Of a stretch of DNA of 64,000 nt, positions 21,072 to 33,069 are shown one piece after another. The position numbers were made by a program, and so were the translations under genes. Within the stretch, counting starts at the first letter, position 1, and the number at the start of each line of letters is the position of its first letter. Location of the stretch: the NCBI GenBank assembly GCA_037043015.1, contig CM073321.1, positions 21,511,001 through 21,575,000 on the forward strand, written 5' to 3'. The DNA comes from Bryum argenteum (taxonomy: Eukaryota > Streptophyta > Bryopsida > Bryales > Bryaceae). The notes under the pieces are model-generated. The model did no database searches, had not been told where the DNA came from, and saw only the letters and a program-made list of their open reading frames with translations.

Positions 21072-21441
21072 ACCAATCAGAGGAGCAGAACGTAGAGACA
21101 AATAGGTAGAGGAAAGATTGGCCTTTTCCTTTGTATTGATAATGGAATAAGAGTACAAGATTTTGCAACCCCTAATCTCAAGTCTCAATGTACTAACAAG
21201 AAGGTCCCTACTCTGTGTTTGCTACGCTCTTAAGTACTGCTGATGCCTCCGCAGTCTTCTGCTGCCGATTGGTGGCCCTATCCTCCTGACTTGGTGGCGC
21301 CCCTTATTGTCAACGTTGGCTCTGGTAACACCTACACTGTTCTTTGATCCATCACTTGTACACATCTTCCTAGGTATGGTGCAAAAGACTAACACGGTTC
21401 AAGAAAACTTGTTCAATGGGCCAAAACTTAAAGGAGTAGAT
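21072..21441. other. Spacer with no recognisable gene
   Basis: Moderate-GC sequence after the truncated gag. A short plus-strand frame reads MPPQSSAADWWPYPPDLVAP and then stops. I see no family signature. Confidence 0.3.
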
Positions 21442-21690
21442 CTAGTCGTGAGGATTGTCCACAGGCACAAAGAAAGTTGAAACTTTCACCACGATAAGAG
21501 TATCACCAAGGGGACCTGAAGTATCAGTAAGGGCATTGGATTGCAAATTCCGAAGTAAACCTTGACGAGCCTTGTTGTGCAACGACACCGTCCTTCCCGA
21601 CCATAGCTGAGGTGAAACAACCTGAAATTTTGGAATATCCGGGTTCATTGGTGGATCATCAGACTTCTCCTCAGCCGAGGAGACATCCAT
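21442..21690 (-). CDS. Hypothetical short ORF
   Basis: An 82-codon frame starting MDVSSAEEKSDDPPMNPDIP and containing FQVVSPQLWSGRTVSLHNKA. Not recognised. It has a reasonable amino-acid mix and no low complexity, but no homologue in the window and no clear splice partner. It may be a fragment of a retroelement or a host exon. Confidence 0.25.
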   Translation of the reverse strand: MDVSSAEEKSDDPPMNPDIPKFQVVSPQLWSGRTVSLHNKARQGLLRNLQSNALTDTSGPLGDTLIVVKVSTFFVPVDNPHD

Positions 21691-21779
21691 GATGCATATG
21701 CACAGGAACATAGGATATAAGTTTTAAGTTGCGGAGACAATCACATAAAAGTCACATAATAGATTAATATCACGTCTCC

Positions 21780-22700
21780 TTATACAATTTTGCTGGAGTC
21801 GAGCTAACTATTGATTTGTAGAATGTCAGCTCATGTAGTTTGACCAGTATTCATTTAAAATGTTTGACGATCAATGTTAATACCATATGACAAAGAACAC
21901 TTCTACGGTTGAGAATTTTAGCTCGACTCGAGCTAAACTTCATGATACGGAATGTCACTTACTTAAACTCAAGTCGAGCTGAATTGTATGTCATCACATC
22001 CAACATAGTAAAGCATGCTAAATGATACAGAATGTTCAACAAATTAGTTGAAGTCGAGCTAAACTTCAGAGAGTGAAATGTAATGCAATTTAGTTCAAAT
22101 CAAGCTATAACGCTTACTAGTATTGAATGACCTGCAGATTAGCTGGACTCCAAGTAAACGGCTTAGCCAGAAATGAGTTTGACAGTTTAGCTCAAATCGA
22201 GCTTAAACTTGATGTATTGATTATGCTGCAATTTAGCTCGAATCGAGCTAAATTGCTTAGCCGTAAATGTCCTACATTCAGCTCGAGTCGGAATAAATTG
22301 ATACGAGAGAAATGTCCTACATACGCGGGAAATGTCTTGCAGTTTAGCTCAAATCGAGCTAACGTGCGTCGTACTGAATGTCCTCCAATTTAGCTTGATT
22401 CGTGCTAAATTGCGTCGTACTGAATGTCCTCCAATTTAGCTTGATTCGTGCTAAATTGCTTAGCGCAAATTGTTCATTCATTTAGCTTGACTCGAGCTAA
22501 ATTGCTTAGCTGGAAATGACTTGCCATTTAGCTACGACGGAGTTACAATTTTTGGTACCGAATGTCATGCATACTACCTCGAGTCGAGCTAAGATGCTTA
22601 ACGGGAGATGCCCCTCAATTTAGCTCGACTTGAGCTAAAAAACATAGTATTGGATGTCCGGCAGTCTAGCTCGACTCGAGCTGAACATCATTGTATCAGA
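21780..22700. repeat. Minisatellite of about 46-bp units with a TTTAGCTCGANTCGAGCTAAA palindrome
   Basis: About 17 units. Each has a near-perfect palindrome, best at about 21,917, 22,229, 22,478, 22,617 and 22,663, joined by a linker like TTGCTTAGCNGNAAATGTCCTGCA. Successive cores are 44-50 bp apart (22,340, 22,387, 22,433, 22,478). Every unit can form a hairpin on either strand. Confidence 0.85.
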
Positions 22701-22748
22701 TGTTAAGTGTGGGTAAAAACATTAACCTATACCTACATAAGGTACAAG

Positions 22749-22815
22749 AACCCTAAACCCTAAACCCTAAATCCTAAACACTAGACACTAAACACTAAAC
22801 CCTAAACCCTCAATC
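22749..22815 (+). repeat. Degenerate telomere-like tract (CCCTAAA)n
   Basis: Several AACCCTAAACCCTAAA units, followed by variants such as ACACTAAACACTAAACCC. This is the plant-type telomere heptamer, interstitial here. It sits directly beside the palindrome array. Confidence 0.8.
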
Positions 22816-25800
22816 TTTAACTCGAAATGCTAAACATCAGCCAGAACTTCTACTGCATTACTAACACCCTGCTTTGTATGTTTACTATCACTAACAGTTT
22901 TAGTCTTTCATTCACCTTGCGAGTGCAAGTATATATTTTTAATCATATCCACTAGGTTCTAAGCTCCAAGACAAGTACCATGAGAGAAAGTCTTAACTCA
23001 TTTATCAAATTCAGTGCAAAGAGTGAAAATAACTTGCTCTGTGACGTGGAAGCATATACCAAAATAGTTGACCAATAGTAGGTTAGCTTATGTTAAGGAA
23101 TTCAAATATAGAACTTAAAATGAAACTAATTTTTTCATGTTAAATAGATCCATACAACAATAAGTGACATGGATGTATCATGGTCACCCTTGAATGTAAA
23201 AAGTGCTCATTATTTCAAATTAATATTTGAAGGATTTGACTTCTCCTAAGATATACGTACATAAATAATTTTTAGTAATAAATAATAATAACATTCAAAT
23301 TGTAATTATCTATATCCATGCTATAACAATGATAACAGTCAAAATTATGAATAAAGTCTGAACTATATTCATAATAATGTTAAATAACTTGCTAGATATA
23401 TATTACTATACGTAATGTATTCTTATAATAATGTAATATATAGCCCTAATCACCAATATAGTAAATAATACATTTTCGTAACAAATCATAAATTTTTACA
23501 TGTAAATTCTATGTAAAAGTATATTGGGAATACATGGCACTACTTACTAATATGTAGTGATTACTTATGGACAAAAGTTGGACAATAAACCCATTATACT
23601 TGAATCCAAAAGTAATACATTACCATGAACAAACGTTGAAACTCAACCCTCTGCACTTAAAACCAAGAGTAATACTAATGTACATTTCCACGAACAAAAG
23701 TTGGAAAATAAACCACCCTTGAACACTTGAATCCAAAAGTGATACTTATGTACATTAACATGGACAAATGTTGGAAAATAAACTCTTTACACTTTAATCA
23801 AAAAATAATTCTTCTGTAAAGAATATACGAATGAAAAAGTATTGATGATTTCACATAATTATGGTGCTAGTGTAAACAAACTACATGTCTTGGAATATCG
23901 AAATCTAAAATTTAAACAATAACTACCATATTTAGCTAATTTATCTTAATGTACTAATCTCTAAAAATGGACTTGGTTGAAAATGGTGATAAGAATTGCA
24001 ATGTAAAGTTCTCATACTTAAAATAGAGTATTAAGTATTGTAGATCAACTTAGTTCAAAAAAACAATGACAAGACTAAATAGAAAACAAAAATTATTAAA
24101 CTCAGTACTAAACTTAGCGTGTTTGAATTATCATTCTAATGTTGCTTAGAAAAGATGATTAATGAAAGTGAATGAATTAAAATTTACATGTTAGAAAATA
24201 TAATTACAAGTACTAAACTTAGAGAGAAAAATGGTGGAATAAATCAGAGTTTTAAAAAATTATTGCCATAGCCATAATCATGTGCATGCGGATGCTCATG
24301 ATCATGGCCATGGCAGTAATCATGATGATTGGGGTAATCATGACTCCACCACCGCCGCCTTTCACCTCCTACTCTCTTTCTCTCATTGCTTTTCATTCCT
24401 TCATTTTCGCTCTTGCATTTCCGCTCCTGCATCTCAGCACTTTCTCTCTGTGCAACGTTGTTTTTAATCCTTTCTTTATACAAACAGTGCGCTTCGACTT
24501 GTGCCTACAAGTTGCAACATATGGTGGGGTTTTTTTTTGTTAACCTCGTGGTTGCAGAAGTGGGTTCCAGTAGTTTTGGTGTTGCTCTCCTCTCGCAATT
24601 TTGCGTTTAAGGAACTGGTCGTCCTGATAGTTGGGATAGCACTGCCGCGAGAGAAGAGTCGCTGTTGGAGGAGGGTCGCTGTTGGAGGAGAGTCGCCGTG
24701 TCCGAGGTGGAGTTGCGGAGCCCCAATTGGAGGTTTCAACGTTCTGGGCTGCGTGCGTTCATCAGATTTGAGTTTCATTACTCACTTTACAGACCCTAGT
24801 GTTTGACTGAGTTGAAATGGTTTGGAAAAGATCCAAGAATTGATCATGCAATTTGTGAGGGGTTGAAATAATAAGCTATTGAGGTAGCAATTCTAGGTCA
24901 GCATTCAAGAGAAACGTAGTTCAATTCAAACTCAGACACCCCCACTAATTTGCTTGAAACTGTGGGTGAAATTTTGTTTTGCGAATTGTAAATTAATATG
25001 ACAATTTTGGGAAGTCAGTGTACCCTTGAAGGTCGACACCCAACAGAGTCATCCATGCACTATGAACTCACTAAGAAGGCAATTCTATTCTAGTTTACAG
25101 CTAATCAACCATGTGGATTCAGGTGTTCAAACTGCCTCGCTTGTTAACGATTTGAAGTAGAGTTATAGTTATATGAGTTTGTAGTTCACTATTTGTAAGA
25201 TTCATGCTTACAGGATGCAGAGTTGCTGATTGGGAATTGGAAGAAGTAAAAGTTTTGAGTTTTGTTGCTGGAAGCACATCGGCACTCACTTTTCATTTGT
25301 GTGGTAAGATAGCATTTGTTTATTTGATCTGATTGCAGTATGCTTTTGATACATTTATCACTGTAGTAGAATTATATGATTCACGGACGATTGCTGCTAG
25401 ATTGAATTCATATCAATAGTTTGAATAATAATACATTTGAAATGATGTTTAGAAGCTTTGATATTCGCAATTCAATGCTCGTCACAAACTGTTTGTAATC
25501 TTCATTGCCGAGTTTGCATTGGGAGAAGAGTTTCTAGTTTTTGCAGTCACAGAACAATTTGTAATTACAACGGAGTATGTAATCACAGGATGATATTGGA
25601 ATTGTAGCAGAGTTTGTAGTTTGTTAATGTTTTTGTTTTTTAATTGTTTGCTCCTATGTTGTGCAGATATACGACGAAGCCGAAGTAGACCAGCAGTAAA
25701 TTGAACCTTCCAGCTCACAAGAATGGCTGAAATGGAAGAAAGGTGCTAAGTCTGATCATTCGCAAATGTGAAACCAACTCAATCCCTCCGCTAGAGTAGG

Positions 25801-25834
25801 AAAACTAAGAGTCTGTTTCAAAGTGGATGAGGAA
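22816..25834. other. AT-rich non-coding region between the two palindrome arrays
   Basis: No convincing gene in about 3 kb. ORFs at 24,244-24,543 on both strands overlap and are driven by a CATGATCATGGCCATGG-type simple repeat, giving His-rich or Met/Ile-rich text. A 66-bp minisatellite lies at 23,565-23,815. From 24,640 to 24,780 a moderately GC-rich patch contains CGCTGTTGGAGGAG twice. Confidence 0.5.
23565..23815. repeat. Minisatellite, unit about 66 bp, four degenerate copies
   Basis: The phrases GGACAAAAGTTGGACAATAA, ACTTGAATCCAAAAGTAATAC and ATGTACATTAACATGGACAAA recur with small changes at about 23,570, 23,627, 23,692 and 23,760. Confidence 0.7.
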
Positions 25835-26905
25835 AAGCTTACAGTTGAGCTTGACTTGAGCTGAACTGTGAACCTTGCGGAAACATAGAATGCACATTTA
25901 GCCCCCGGTTAGGTAGTTTGTCACTTTTATTAAACTTAGACTCTACAGTTTAGCTCAACTCGATCTAAGCTGCACGTAGATTTGAATGCTCTTGATGTAG
26001 TTTAGCTCGAGTCGAGCTAAATTCCGTCATGCACCAACCGAGGATTGTATTGCAGTTTAGCTCGACTTGAGCTAAACTGTAAGGCCTGCGTAATTAGAGA
26101 ATGTTACTTTAGTCCCATGGTAAAATATCACTTTTACCACACAAAGAAACTACAGTTTAGCTCGACTCAGGCTAAACAACACGTAGATTTGAACGCCTAT
26201 GATGCATTTTAGCTCGAGTCAAGTTAAATCCTGTCATGCGCCAACCGAGGATTGAATTGCAGTTTAGCTCGACTAAAGCTAAACTATTAGGCTTGCGTAA
26301 TTAGAGAATGTAACTTTAGCCCCAAGACTGGTAAAATATCACTTTTACCAAGCGAACTTACTACAGTTTAGCTCGACTCGAGCTAAATTGCCGTAGATAT
26401 GAACGCTATTGATGCAGTTTAGCTTGAATGGAGCTAAATTGCTACATACGCCAACCGAGGTTTGCATTCCAGTTTAGCTCAACTTGAGCTAAAGTGTAAA
26501 GCCTGCGTAATTCTAGACTGACCTCAGCTTCAACAAAGGTAAACTGTAAATTCCACCATACGATGACTTGAAAGTTCAGCTCGACTCAAGCTAAAGTGCA
26601 TCTAAAAATGAAGGCTTATAATATCGTTAAGCTCGACTCAAGTTAAACTTCATATTCTATAACTCCCTCACATTCCCGTATAGCTCGACTGAAGCTAAAC
26701 TGCCACAAGTGCACAACAAGGTTTGTAATGCAGTTTAGTTCAAGTCGAGCTAAACTGTAACGTCTATGGATCGCCGCTACTCCACTTTAGCTCAAGTCGA
26801 GCTAAACTGCAATGAGGACCCAATGACTATCGTAGTCTAAAGTGAAACATTAGCTCAAGTTAATGTTCGATTGTACTATCACAAAACCTGTTCTCTCAAG
26901 TCGAG
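25835..26905. repeat. Second palindrome array with a higher-order repeat of about 207 bp
   Basis: The same CAGTTTAGCTCGACTCGAGC palindrome occurs about 15 times. Three higher-order units are visible: cores at about 25,948, 26,153 and 26,363 repeat together with the linker ATGTTACTTTAGTCCC and AAAATATCACTTTTACC. After 26,500 the arrangement becomes irregular. Confidence 0.85.
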
Positions 26906-26921
26906 CTAAACTGCAATATAA

Positions 26922-27030
26922 AAGTCACATCTTAGGAAATATCTTCAATCAATAAGTTACTGCATCAATGAAGAAACAATCAAGTCACATCTTAGGAAAT
27001 ATCTTCAATCAATTTCTTCATTGATGCAGT
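26922..27030. repeat. Composite of a 32-bp direct repeat and an 18-bp inverted repeat
   Basis: AAGTCACATCTTAGGAAATA and its continuation to TCAATCAAT occur at 26,922-26,953 and again at 26,982-27,013. ACTGCATCAATGAAGAAA at 26,959-26,976 is repeated inverted at 27,013-27,030. Confidence 0.85.
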
Positions 27031-27084
27031 GAAGAGAAGAGACTGAAAGGCCTGCTGGCCTACTTCTTCAAACCAAGGGCTCCA

Positions 27085-27345
27085 TTGGTCAAAGACGATG
27101 ATGGCGATGATTCTGTAAACCTTGACAGCTATGAATTTAAGGACCCAATAAAGTGCAATCATTGGACAGCACTATCGGCAGCGTACACGGCAAACCTCAC
27201 GGTCGCTGATAGCTACAAGAGACCCGTGACTGAACTGATGATGATTGATGTCAACACCAAAATCACCGAGTTTGATTGTGAGTCAGCCGATGTGATAAAG
27301 ATCATATGCTCGTCTTCGGGATCTAAACCATACAACTTCATTTGA
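27085..27345 (+). CDS. Hypothetical ORF next to element C
   Basis: An 86-codon frame, MVKDDDGDDSVNLDSYEF to SKPYNFI, open at its 5' side for some codons (LLAYFFKPRAPL). Normal protein-like composition, no motif that I recognise. After the TGA, the same frame continues as VVNTVTTPFDAGEC up to the terminal repeat of element C. Element C may have inserted into a coding sequence whose remainder would lie beyond its right end. Confidence 0.3.
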   Translation: MVKDDDGDDSVNLDSYEFKDPIKCNHWTALSAAYTANLTVADSYKRPVTELMMIDVNTKITEFDCESADVIKIICSSSGSKPYNFI

Positions 27346-27391
27346 GTTGTGAATACAGTCACGACGCCCTTCGATGCTGGGGAATGTAGAG

Positions 27392-27435
27392 GTGTGAGCG
27401 GTGAGCGGTGAGCGTAGAGCAGTGAGCGGTGAGGT
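27392..27435 (+). repeat. Left terminal repeat of element C
   Basis: GTGTGAGCGGTGAGCGGTGAGCG followed by AGAGCAGTGAGCGGTGAGG. It is the same heptamer array as at base 1, with different unit variants. Confidence 0.8.
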
Positions 27436-28025
27436 CCAAGATGGCATGGGTAGACGTGAACATTTTAAAAAAAATTCTGTGAAAGATAGGGACCCTATGA
27501 CCATTGATTGAAGCGTTTTTAAAATTTGTAAGGATTACTTTAGTCCAACTGAGTACCCCAAATCCTTGGATTTAGATCCTATTTCCATGTGAATGTGATC
27601 ATAGCCCCATTTTATAAATCATTAAGGAGGGGATCTAGGCCCCGTATTTTATTGTCGTGTAGAAATTAGGGCTGACGTCATTGTTCCCAAATCATATGAA
27701 ATTGGAAGTCACCATTGTCTCTCAATATGATTCAATATTTTTTACACACTTTTATTTAAATTATGAGATCGAAATTATATTTTATTAAGTGACATTTAAT
27801 TTGGAGTAGTAAATTTTACATTAGAATTAGGGCTCACGTCATCCTTTTCCACTACAGTGTATTGACCTTCGTGAAGCACTTAGTGTATGTTTAGATATCA
27901 ACGATAGTCACGATAAGTAATAATTCAATACCGAATTCATAAACACTTAAATAAATAGTATATCATGGCAATCATGAATACATGGCGCTACCAAGTCGAG
28001 TACCTCTCGGAAAACAAAGCACATA
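27436..28025. other. Left subterminal region of element C
   Basis: AT-rich and non-coding. It aligns in blocks with bases 60-500 of element A, including ATTAGGGCTGACGTCATTG (about 27,666). Confidence 0.5.
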
Positions 28026-30772
28026 CTACGCTGAAGGTGTAGTACCATTAAAGTGCAGGTCACACTCATCAGCCTCAAAGTCTATATACTTAAGGACACT
28101 ATTACTATAACGTGGACGCGTAGTGTCAGACAAGATGGGAGATGGAGCTTGAAGAAACTCTTGAGCAAGACGCTCAGCGTAGGAAGGTAGGGTGAACGTT
28201 GATGGAGGGCTATTGTAGAGATGAGCGTTGCGAGTCAATCGCTCTTTCAGACCTGCGATGCTAAAAGTACAAAGAAAGTCAGTACAATATATTTGTAAGA
28301 GCAGAATACAAAATTGAGAAAGAAAATAGACGATGATACTACGTACCGATAAACTTCCGTGGCTTCTTCACTGGCGGTTCGTCAGAGTCATAATCTGCGG
28401 GTGGAGCCAATTCTCCACTTTCTTCATCACCGGGAGGACCATTCTTGTAATCCGCTAGTACACCATCAAAGATTTCTTCGTCACGTTCCATAGCTATGAG
28501 GTGTCGGTTTGAGCTAGCACAAGCAGTTACACATGCACCTAAGAAAGAAAAATCCCACGTTAGAAATGCGAAATGTATGAACGAATTCTTAATTAGCGAA
28601 TATGGAAACATTACGTGTACTTGCGCTCCAGTCGAAGACTATACCCACGTCGTTCGTGAGACAATCCACAAACATTGAATGAAGGAGGGGTCCTTCTCTT
28701 GTGAGCCCCGCCATGGCGTACCGTCCGGACGATAACGTAATGTCTCTTTGTCTGCAAAGTTAGAGAGGTGGTCTTCTACATCTGGTAGATTGCCATACCC
28801 GCGTATGCGTGTGCCACTTGCTGAGTTTGGAACTTCGAAAGATACTCTTTACGAACATAACCTTTGATATAGAATCAGTGAGTCTGCAAAACACAAGTAT
28901 AGATACATTAACATACAAGCATAGAAGGCAATAATCAAGAATGGTGAAATTGGAAACTAGAATCTGCTCCGTACCTCTTTCAGTTTAGGTACGGTAGACG
29001 CCATAGGGAGGGAATTATATCCCCACCAGTCTCGAACAAGACAAAATCTACATGTATGCGACTTAGAATCGAGAGTACGCTCGATTCTACGACATTTTGG
29101 ATGCATTACAAGAATGGCTCCAACGTCTGTCAAATGATACGCGACAAAGAAGAAGAGGCTCTCAAAGTAGTTTTTGTCACGCCGGTTCCAGGATGGAATT
29201 TCCGTTGGAGACACATCTGGTACATGCAAGTTCTCGGGAGCGTCTGCAAAAATGAGATCAATCCCTGGATGTTTGGGATTATACTCCATCGTTGTACACG
29301 GGTACTTTCGGTCTTTTCCAATCTAAGATACACGTTATACATTAGATAGTGGATAATAGATTTACATGTACAAAATATAATTAGGGAAATTATAAATGAC
29401 AAATGTACGGAATAGTACCTTGTTGATGTGCTGGACGATATCGAGGATTTGCGAATCCCAGTTTTCAGTCTTCAACGATTGATGAACCAAGTCTGCAATG
29501 TTCCCCTTCTCGAGATACATAGGCAGAGTCACAGATATTTTGGACGACGAGCTGCTACCAATGTGATTGAGTTTCAGAAGAGGGCTTTTGGCGAATTTTG
29601 GCTGACTGAGACGGCGAGGAGACTGCGGTGAGTTGTGGTCAATGGTAAAGGACACGGGAGGGGATCCCGCATTCGTAAGTCCACTTCCGAAAACCTCAGT
29701 CAGTCGTGCACCACGTCGAACAACATTGACTGTCGCACCATGTGAAGTTTGAGTAAGATCAGGGTCCTTGGGACCTTCCAGTTGGAGAGGAGCAATTTCT
29801 CCGGAATCTTGTTGAGGGTCTTCTACAGGGTCCGGAACAGCGTTGCGTCGCTTCTTCTTTGCTCGAGTTTTAGGCAGTGCAGCCAGGGACGGTGGTGGAG
29901 AACTTGAGACATGTGCGCTTCGTAGAATCGAGATGTCCTCGTCGTCATCATCATCGATCTCCATAGTGCATCGCCAGCTCCAAGTGAACCGAGGTTTCGA
30001 AGAAGTTCTTTCTCCTCCTTGTGCACAAAGTTAGCCTGATACTCAAGGAACCAACCCCCCGTCATCAACTGTGCGTTAGTAAATTGCCTCTGTTAGGATT
30101 TAGAGAAGATGCTGGAGGGATCGTTTGTGACTGCAACGTCTTCCAACTCCAAAGGAATAGACCATGAAGCTAATGCTCCCTTGGCAACAAGCTCTTGCTT
30201 CAAGTACCTACAAACTGAAGAGCAAATTAGAACATTGGAATTGCATATGTGAAACAGAAATTGTTAGTAGATAATAGGTAGCAGATGGCATACCGGAATA
30301 CCAATCATTTGATGGTGACTTTGCAACCGTCAATCTTATGAATATATGTGCCTTTGATAAATTTTGGGCTGGCATTTGGAGCAAGGTAGTTGGCGAATGC
30401 CTTCTCCTAGTAAAGCAACCTCCACTTCTCGACATATGCGGATGGCTTGAGGACGGCGTCCGACCACTGAATGTTGAGATTCTCTTTCTTAATAAGCTTC
30501 TCCAATTCACTTTCAAGAGATTTCTCCTACTACACATACATAGAACACGGTGAAAAATATATTACTCAGATGGCAATAGTAAGGTACGCACAGAAGTAGA
30601 GACCAAATTACCTGTGCCCATAGAGAAGCGCGATGGAGAAATGTATTCAAACTTTTATCCTTCATAGGGCGGTCGTTCGGGAAGTGGACTGATCGACGAA
30701 CATCGTTTGGTGAGTTCCACCATTGCAACCAATTTGCCTTGAAATCGAAGTGAACATTGCTAAGGTCAATGC
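28026..30772 (-). pseudogene. ParB-methyltransferase-like gene of element C, 3' part
   Basis: Exons 4 (truncated) to 10 of the element A gene are recognisable with the same intron positions. The motif IV-like text is GIDLIFADAPENLHVPDVSP (about 29,230-29,275) and the motif I-like text is VFDWSAST plus ACVTACASSNRHLIAMERD across an intron. Lesions include TAG at 30,407-30,409 where A has TGG, TAA at 30,093-30,095 where A has CAA, a 1-base deletion at about 29,965, TGA at 28,875-28,877, and a frame change in exon 8. Homology with A starts at about 30,760-30,772; upstream exons are replaced by retroelement sequence. Like copy A it lacks a canonical DPPY. Confidence 0.7.
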
Positions 30773-32610
30773 ATTTATCTCTCTCTCAAATGTTGCTTCT
30801 TACGAAAATAAGTCAAATTGCGATGGATGGTTGGACTAAGTTGGATTGAATTTTTTGAAAAATATGCAACCGGATGCCATTGTTCATCCATCTTTTGCAT
30901 CAAGGTACCACCAACCGCATAACCAGAAGAAAATTGCATTCGATTGCCATTTCAAAACCTAGAGTCCACTTTACCGCTATTGACGCATTCACTAATTCAT
31001 ATTTCAATTGCTGAAACGCTTGTTGGCAATCCAATGTCATTTTGAAAGGTTGGTCCTTTTGTGTCAATCTAGCAAGTGGCTTTGCAGTTCTTAAATATTA
31101 TATCTTTAGTAATTGCAAAATCCAAGAAAACCACGTACTCCTCAAATCTTTGTTTGTAGCTCCTACTTTCAAATCGGTTTAAGTTTACTAAGATAAGCTC
31201 CTAGTCCAACACCAATCTCAAGGATGAATCCAAGATATAAGCTAGAACGCGCTTCAAAATCTCTCCTCTCAAAATCAAGCTGAAGTCCGTCATTCGCAAG
31301 CTTGCGTATGATTCTCAATGCTGCAATACAATGTTCCTCTTGCGTATCGTTAAGAATCACTACATCATTTATACATGCAGAAGAATAAATGTCGAGTTTG
31401 TCACAAAGAACCCAATTGATGTACAGTTGAAACTTAGCTGGTCTATTAGTGAGTTCAAAAGGTGTGACCATGGTTGTCTTGTGCAACAAACTCAAGACAA
31501 TGTCGAACACAACATGTCGAACAGACAACGGATCCTTTGTTTGAAAATATACCATATTTCTAAAATATAATTAACTGCGGTACAACTCCGTGAGAGTCTT
31601 GCGGAGCACCAACACTTGATCCTTTGGCATTTGGTACAAAGGCATTAAAGGCACAATACGGTTTCTCTTTTCTTAAACAAAGTAGATTTCATAATCAATC
31701 CCCTTACTGTGTAGAGGCAAAGCCTTTGCATCTCCTCGGTTGAACACATCAATCACAAGCAATAACCAAATCTGGAGCATATAAAGCAGAGTACTTAGAC
31801 TTCTTCTGTTGCAATGCTGTTTGAATGTCAGCCGAACCAACGGTAAAAATTTGTACAACTTCCTTGCTTGCTTGAAGGGCTTGAATTGCTCTTGCACAGG
31901 TTTCTGAAATATGTTGTGCGACAATTGCTCGCGTTTTTACAATCATCTTGAAGGGCTTCTGAATGCATATCTCTTACTTAGCTAGTCAGATACTAGCATC
32001 ATGTCGCTCTATCCACCTTTTCTCTAAATAATGTCGTCAATCCGCGGAGCAATGACATATAGAACAACCTTTCCTCCATTCTATCAAAGACACCTCTGAA
32101 GGTTGCAATTTTATCAATCACTGGCTGCTTCTTCGTAATTCAAACTTGTGACAGTGATTTTGGTTGAATACATGAAATATCCAGTTCTTGTTTCATAACA
32201 AAATGCTCTCACACAGTAGCGAAGCATTGACATCCAGAATCACATAGAGCACAAGTGGATGGAACACATTTGATTACAATATCAACATACACACCATCCC
32301 CATCTAACCTTCCATCTAAAGTTTTTTCCTTTTGATTTGACTACCTGCCTACACGTTTTTAACTGTGTTTTTTGCCAAAAACTTCTCGTTTTCTGACTCT
32401 ATCTCAGTGTCAGAAGTCTCCATGTCTTTAATCTCCTCTATAACAACAGAATCCTTCTTCTCCACAGTGTCCACCTTTGTCCTATAGTCCTCACTTTCTT
32501 TCTTCACCTTCTCTCGTGCCTCACCCTCTTTGAATGGACAATCATAAGCACAATAGCCACGCTTCAAACATAGGAAGCAAGGCGTTGCTTGTCGGCACTT
32601 CTATTGTTCT
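30773..32610 (-). pseudogene. Ty3/gypsy gag-pol remnant (zinc knuckle, RT, RNase H)
   Basis: Minus-strand order: a zinc knuckle CFLCLKRGYCAYDC (about 32,560-32,605), in which the expected His is Tyr; a spacer with PLHSKGIDYEI, a typical pol start (about 31,690); RT text TPFELTNRPAKFQLYINWVL and SACINDVVILND, where YIDD has become CIND (31,360-31,480), then LYLGFILEIG; and RNase H text GYAVGGTLMQKMDEQWHPVA then YFSKN (about 30,850-30,900). Stops and frameshifts are frequent. The RT wording reminds me of fungal-type chromoviruses more than of common plant gypsy elements; that is from memory only. Confidence 0.7.
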
Positions 32611-33069
32611 TCTAGTGTAAGGCGCCCGTTCTGTTCCTATATGTGGACCGTAGGCGTCTAATCCATTTCATCTCCAACTGGCCACACGCCATTTGTTGTT
32701 GCAATTAGAGTTGCACGATCTTTCTAAAATTGCAAGCAATCAAGTTGAAAATAAATTGCCAATAATACTTGCTCAAACGTACAGTGAGTCAGAAACCCAC
32801 ATACAAGTGACCTTTGGTGACAAGGGTTATTTTAACAAGGGAAAAAGGGAAAAGGGAAAAGGAAGAACAAGCGGAAACTTGGAGGAAGATGGAAAACAAG
32901 AAGACTTGGAGGTGGCCCTTAGTTTTTGGGCCATTATTTCCTTGTCGTAGCTCCAAATGAGGCGTACCATAGCTTTTTGGAAAGCTAGCTTCAATTTACA
33001 GATACTCCTAAAATCTCAGAAGCAAGAGATTTGTGAGGTAGGACAGATTGCCGTTTGACTGTGGCGGTT
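32611..33069. other. Spacer upstream of the gypsy remnant
   Basis: A plus-strand ORF at 32,693-32,950 has a Lys/Gly-rich middle (GYFNKGKREKGKGRTSG) and matches nothing I know. It lies antisense to the gag side of the remnant and is probably not a gene. Confidence 0.3.

Noticed and set aside
21780-22700. Regularly spaced palindromic repeats resembling a CRISPR array
   Set aside because: Linkers are similar to each other, not unique spacers, units vary, there are no cas genes, and the context is eukaryotic.
22749-22815. A true chromosome end
   Set aside because: The telomere-like tract is short, degenerate and has tens of kilobases of sequence on both sides.
24244-24543. Overlapping ORFs on both strands (His-rich and Met/Ile-rich)
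   Set aside because: They arise from a CATGATCATGGCCATGG-like simple repeat that is open in several frames.
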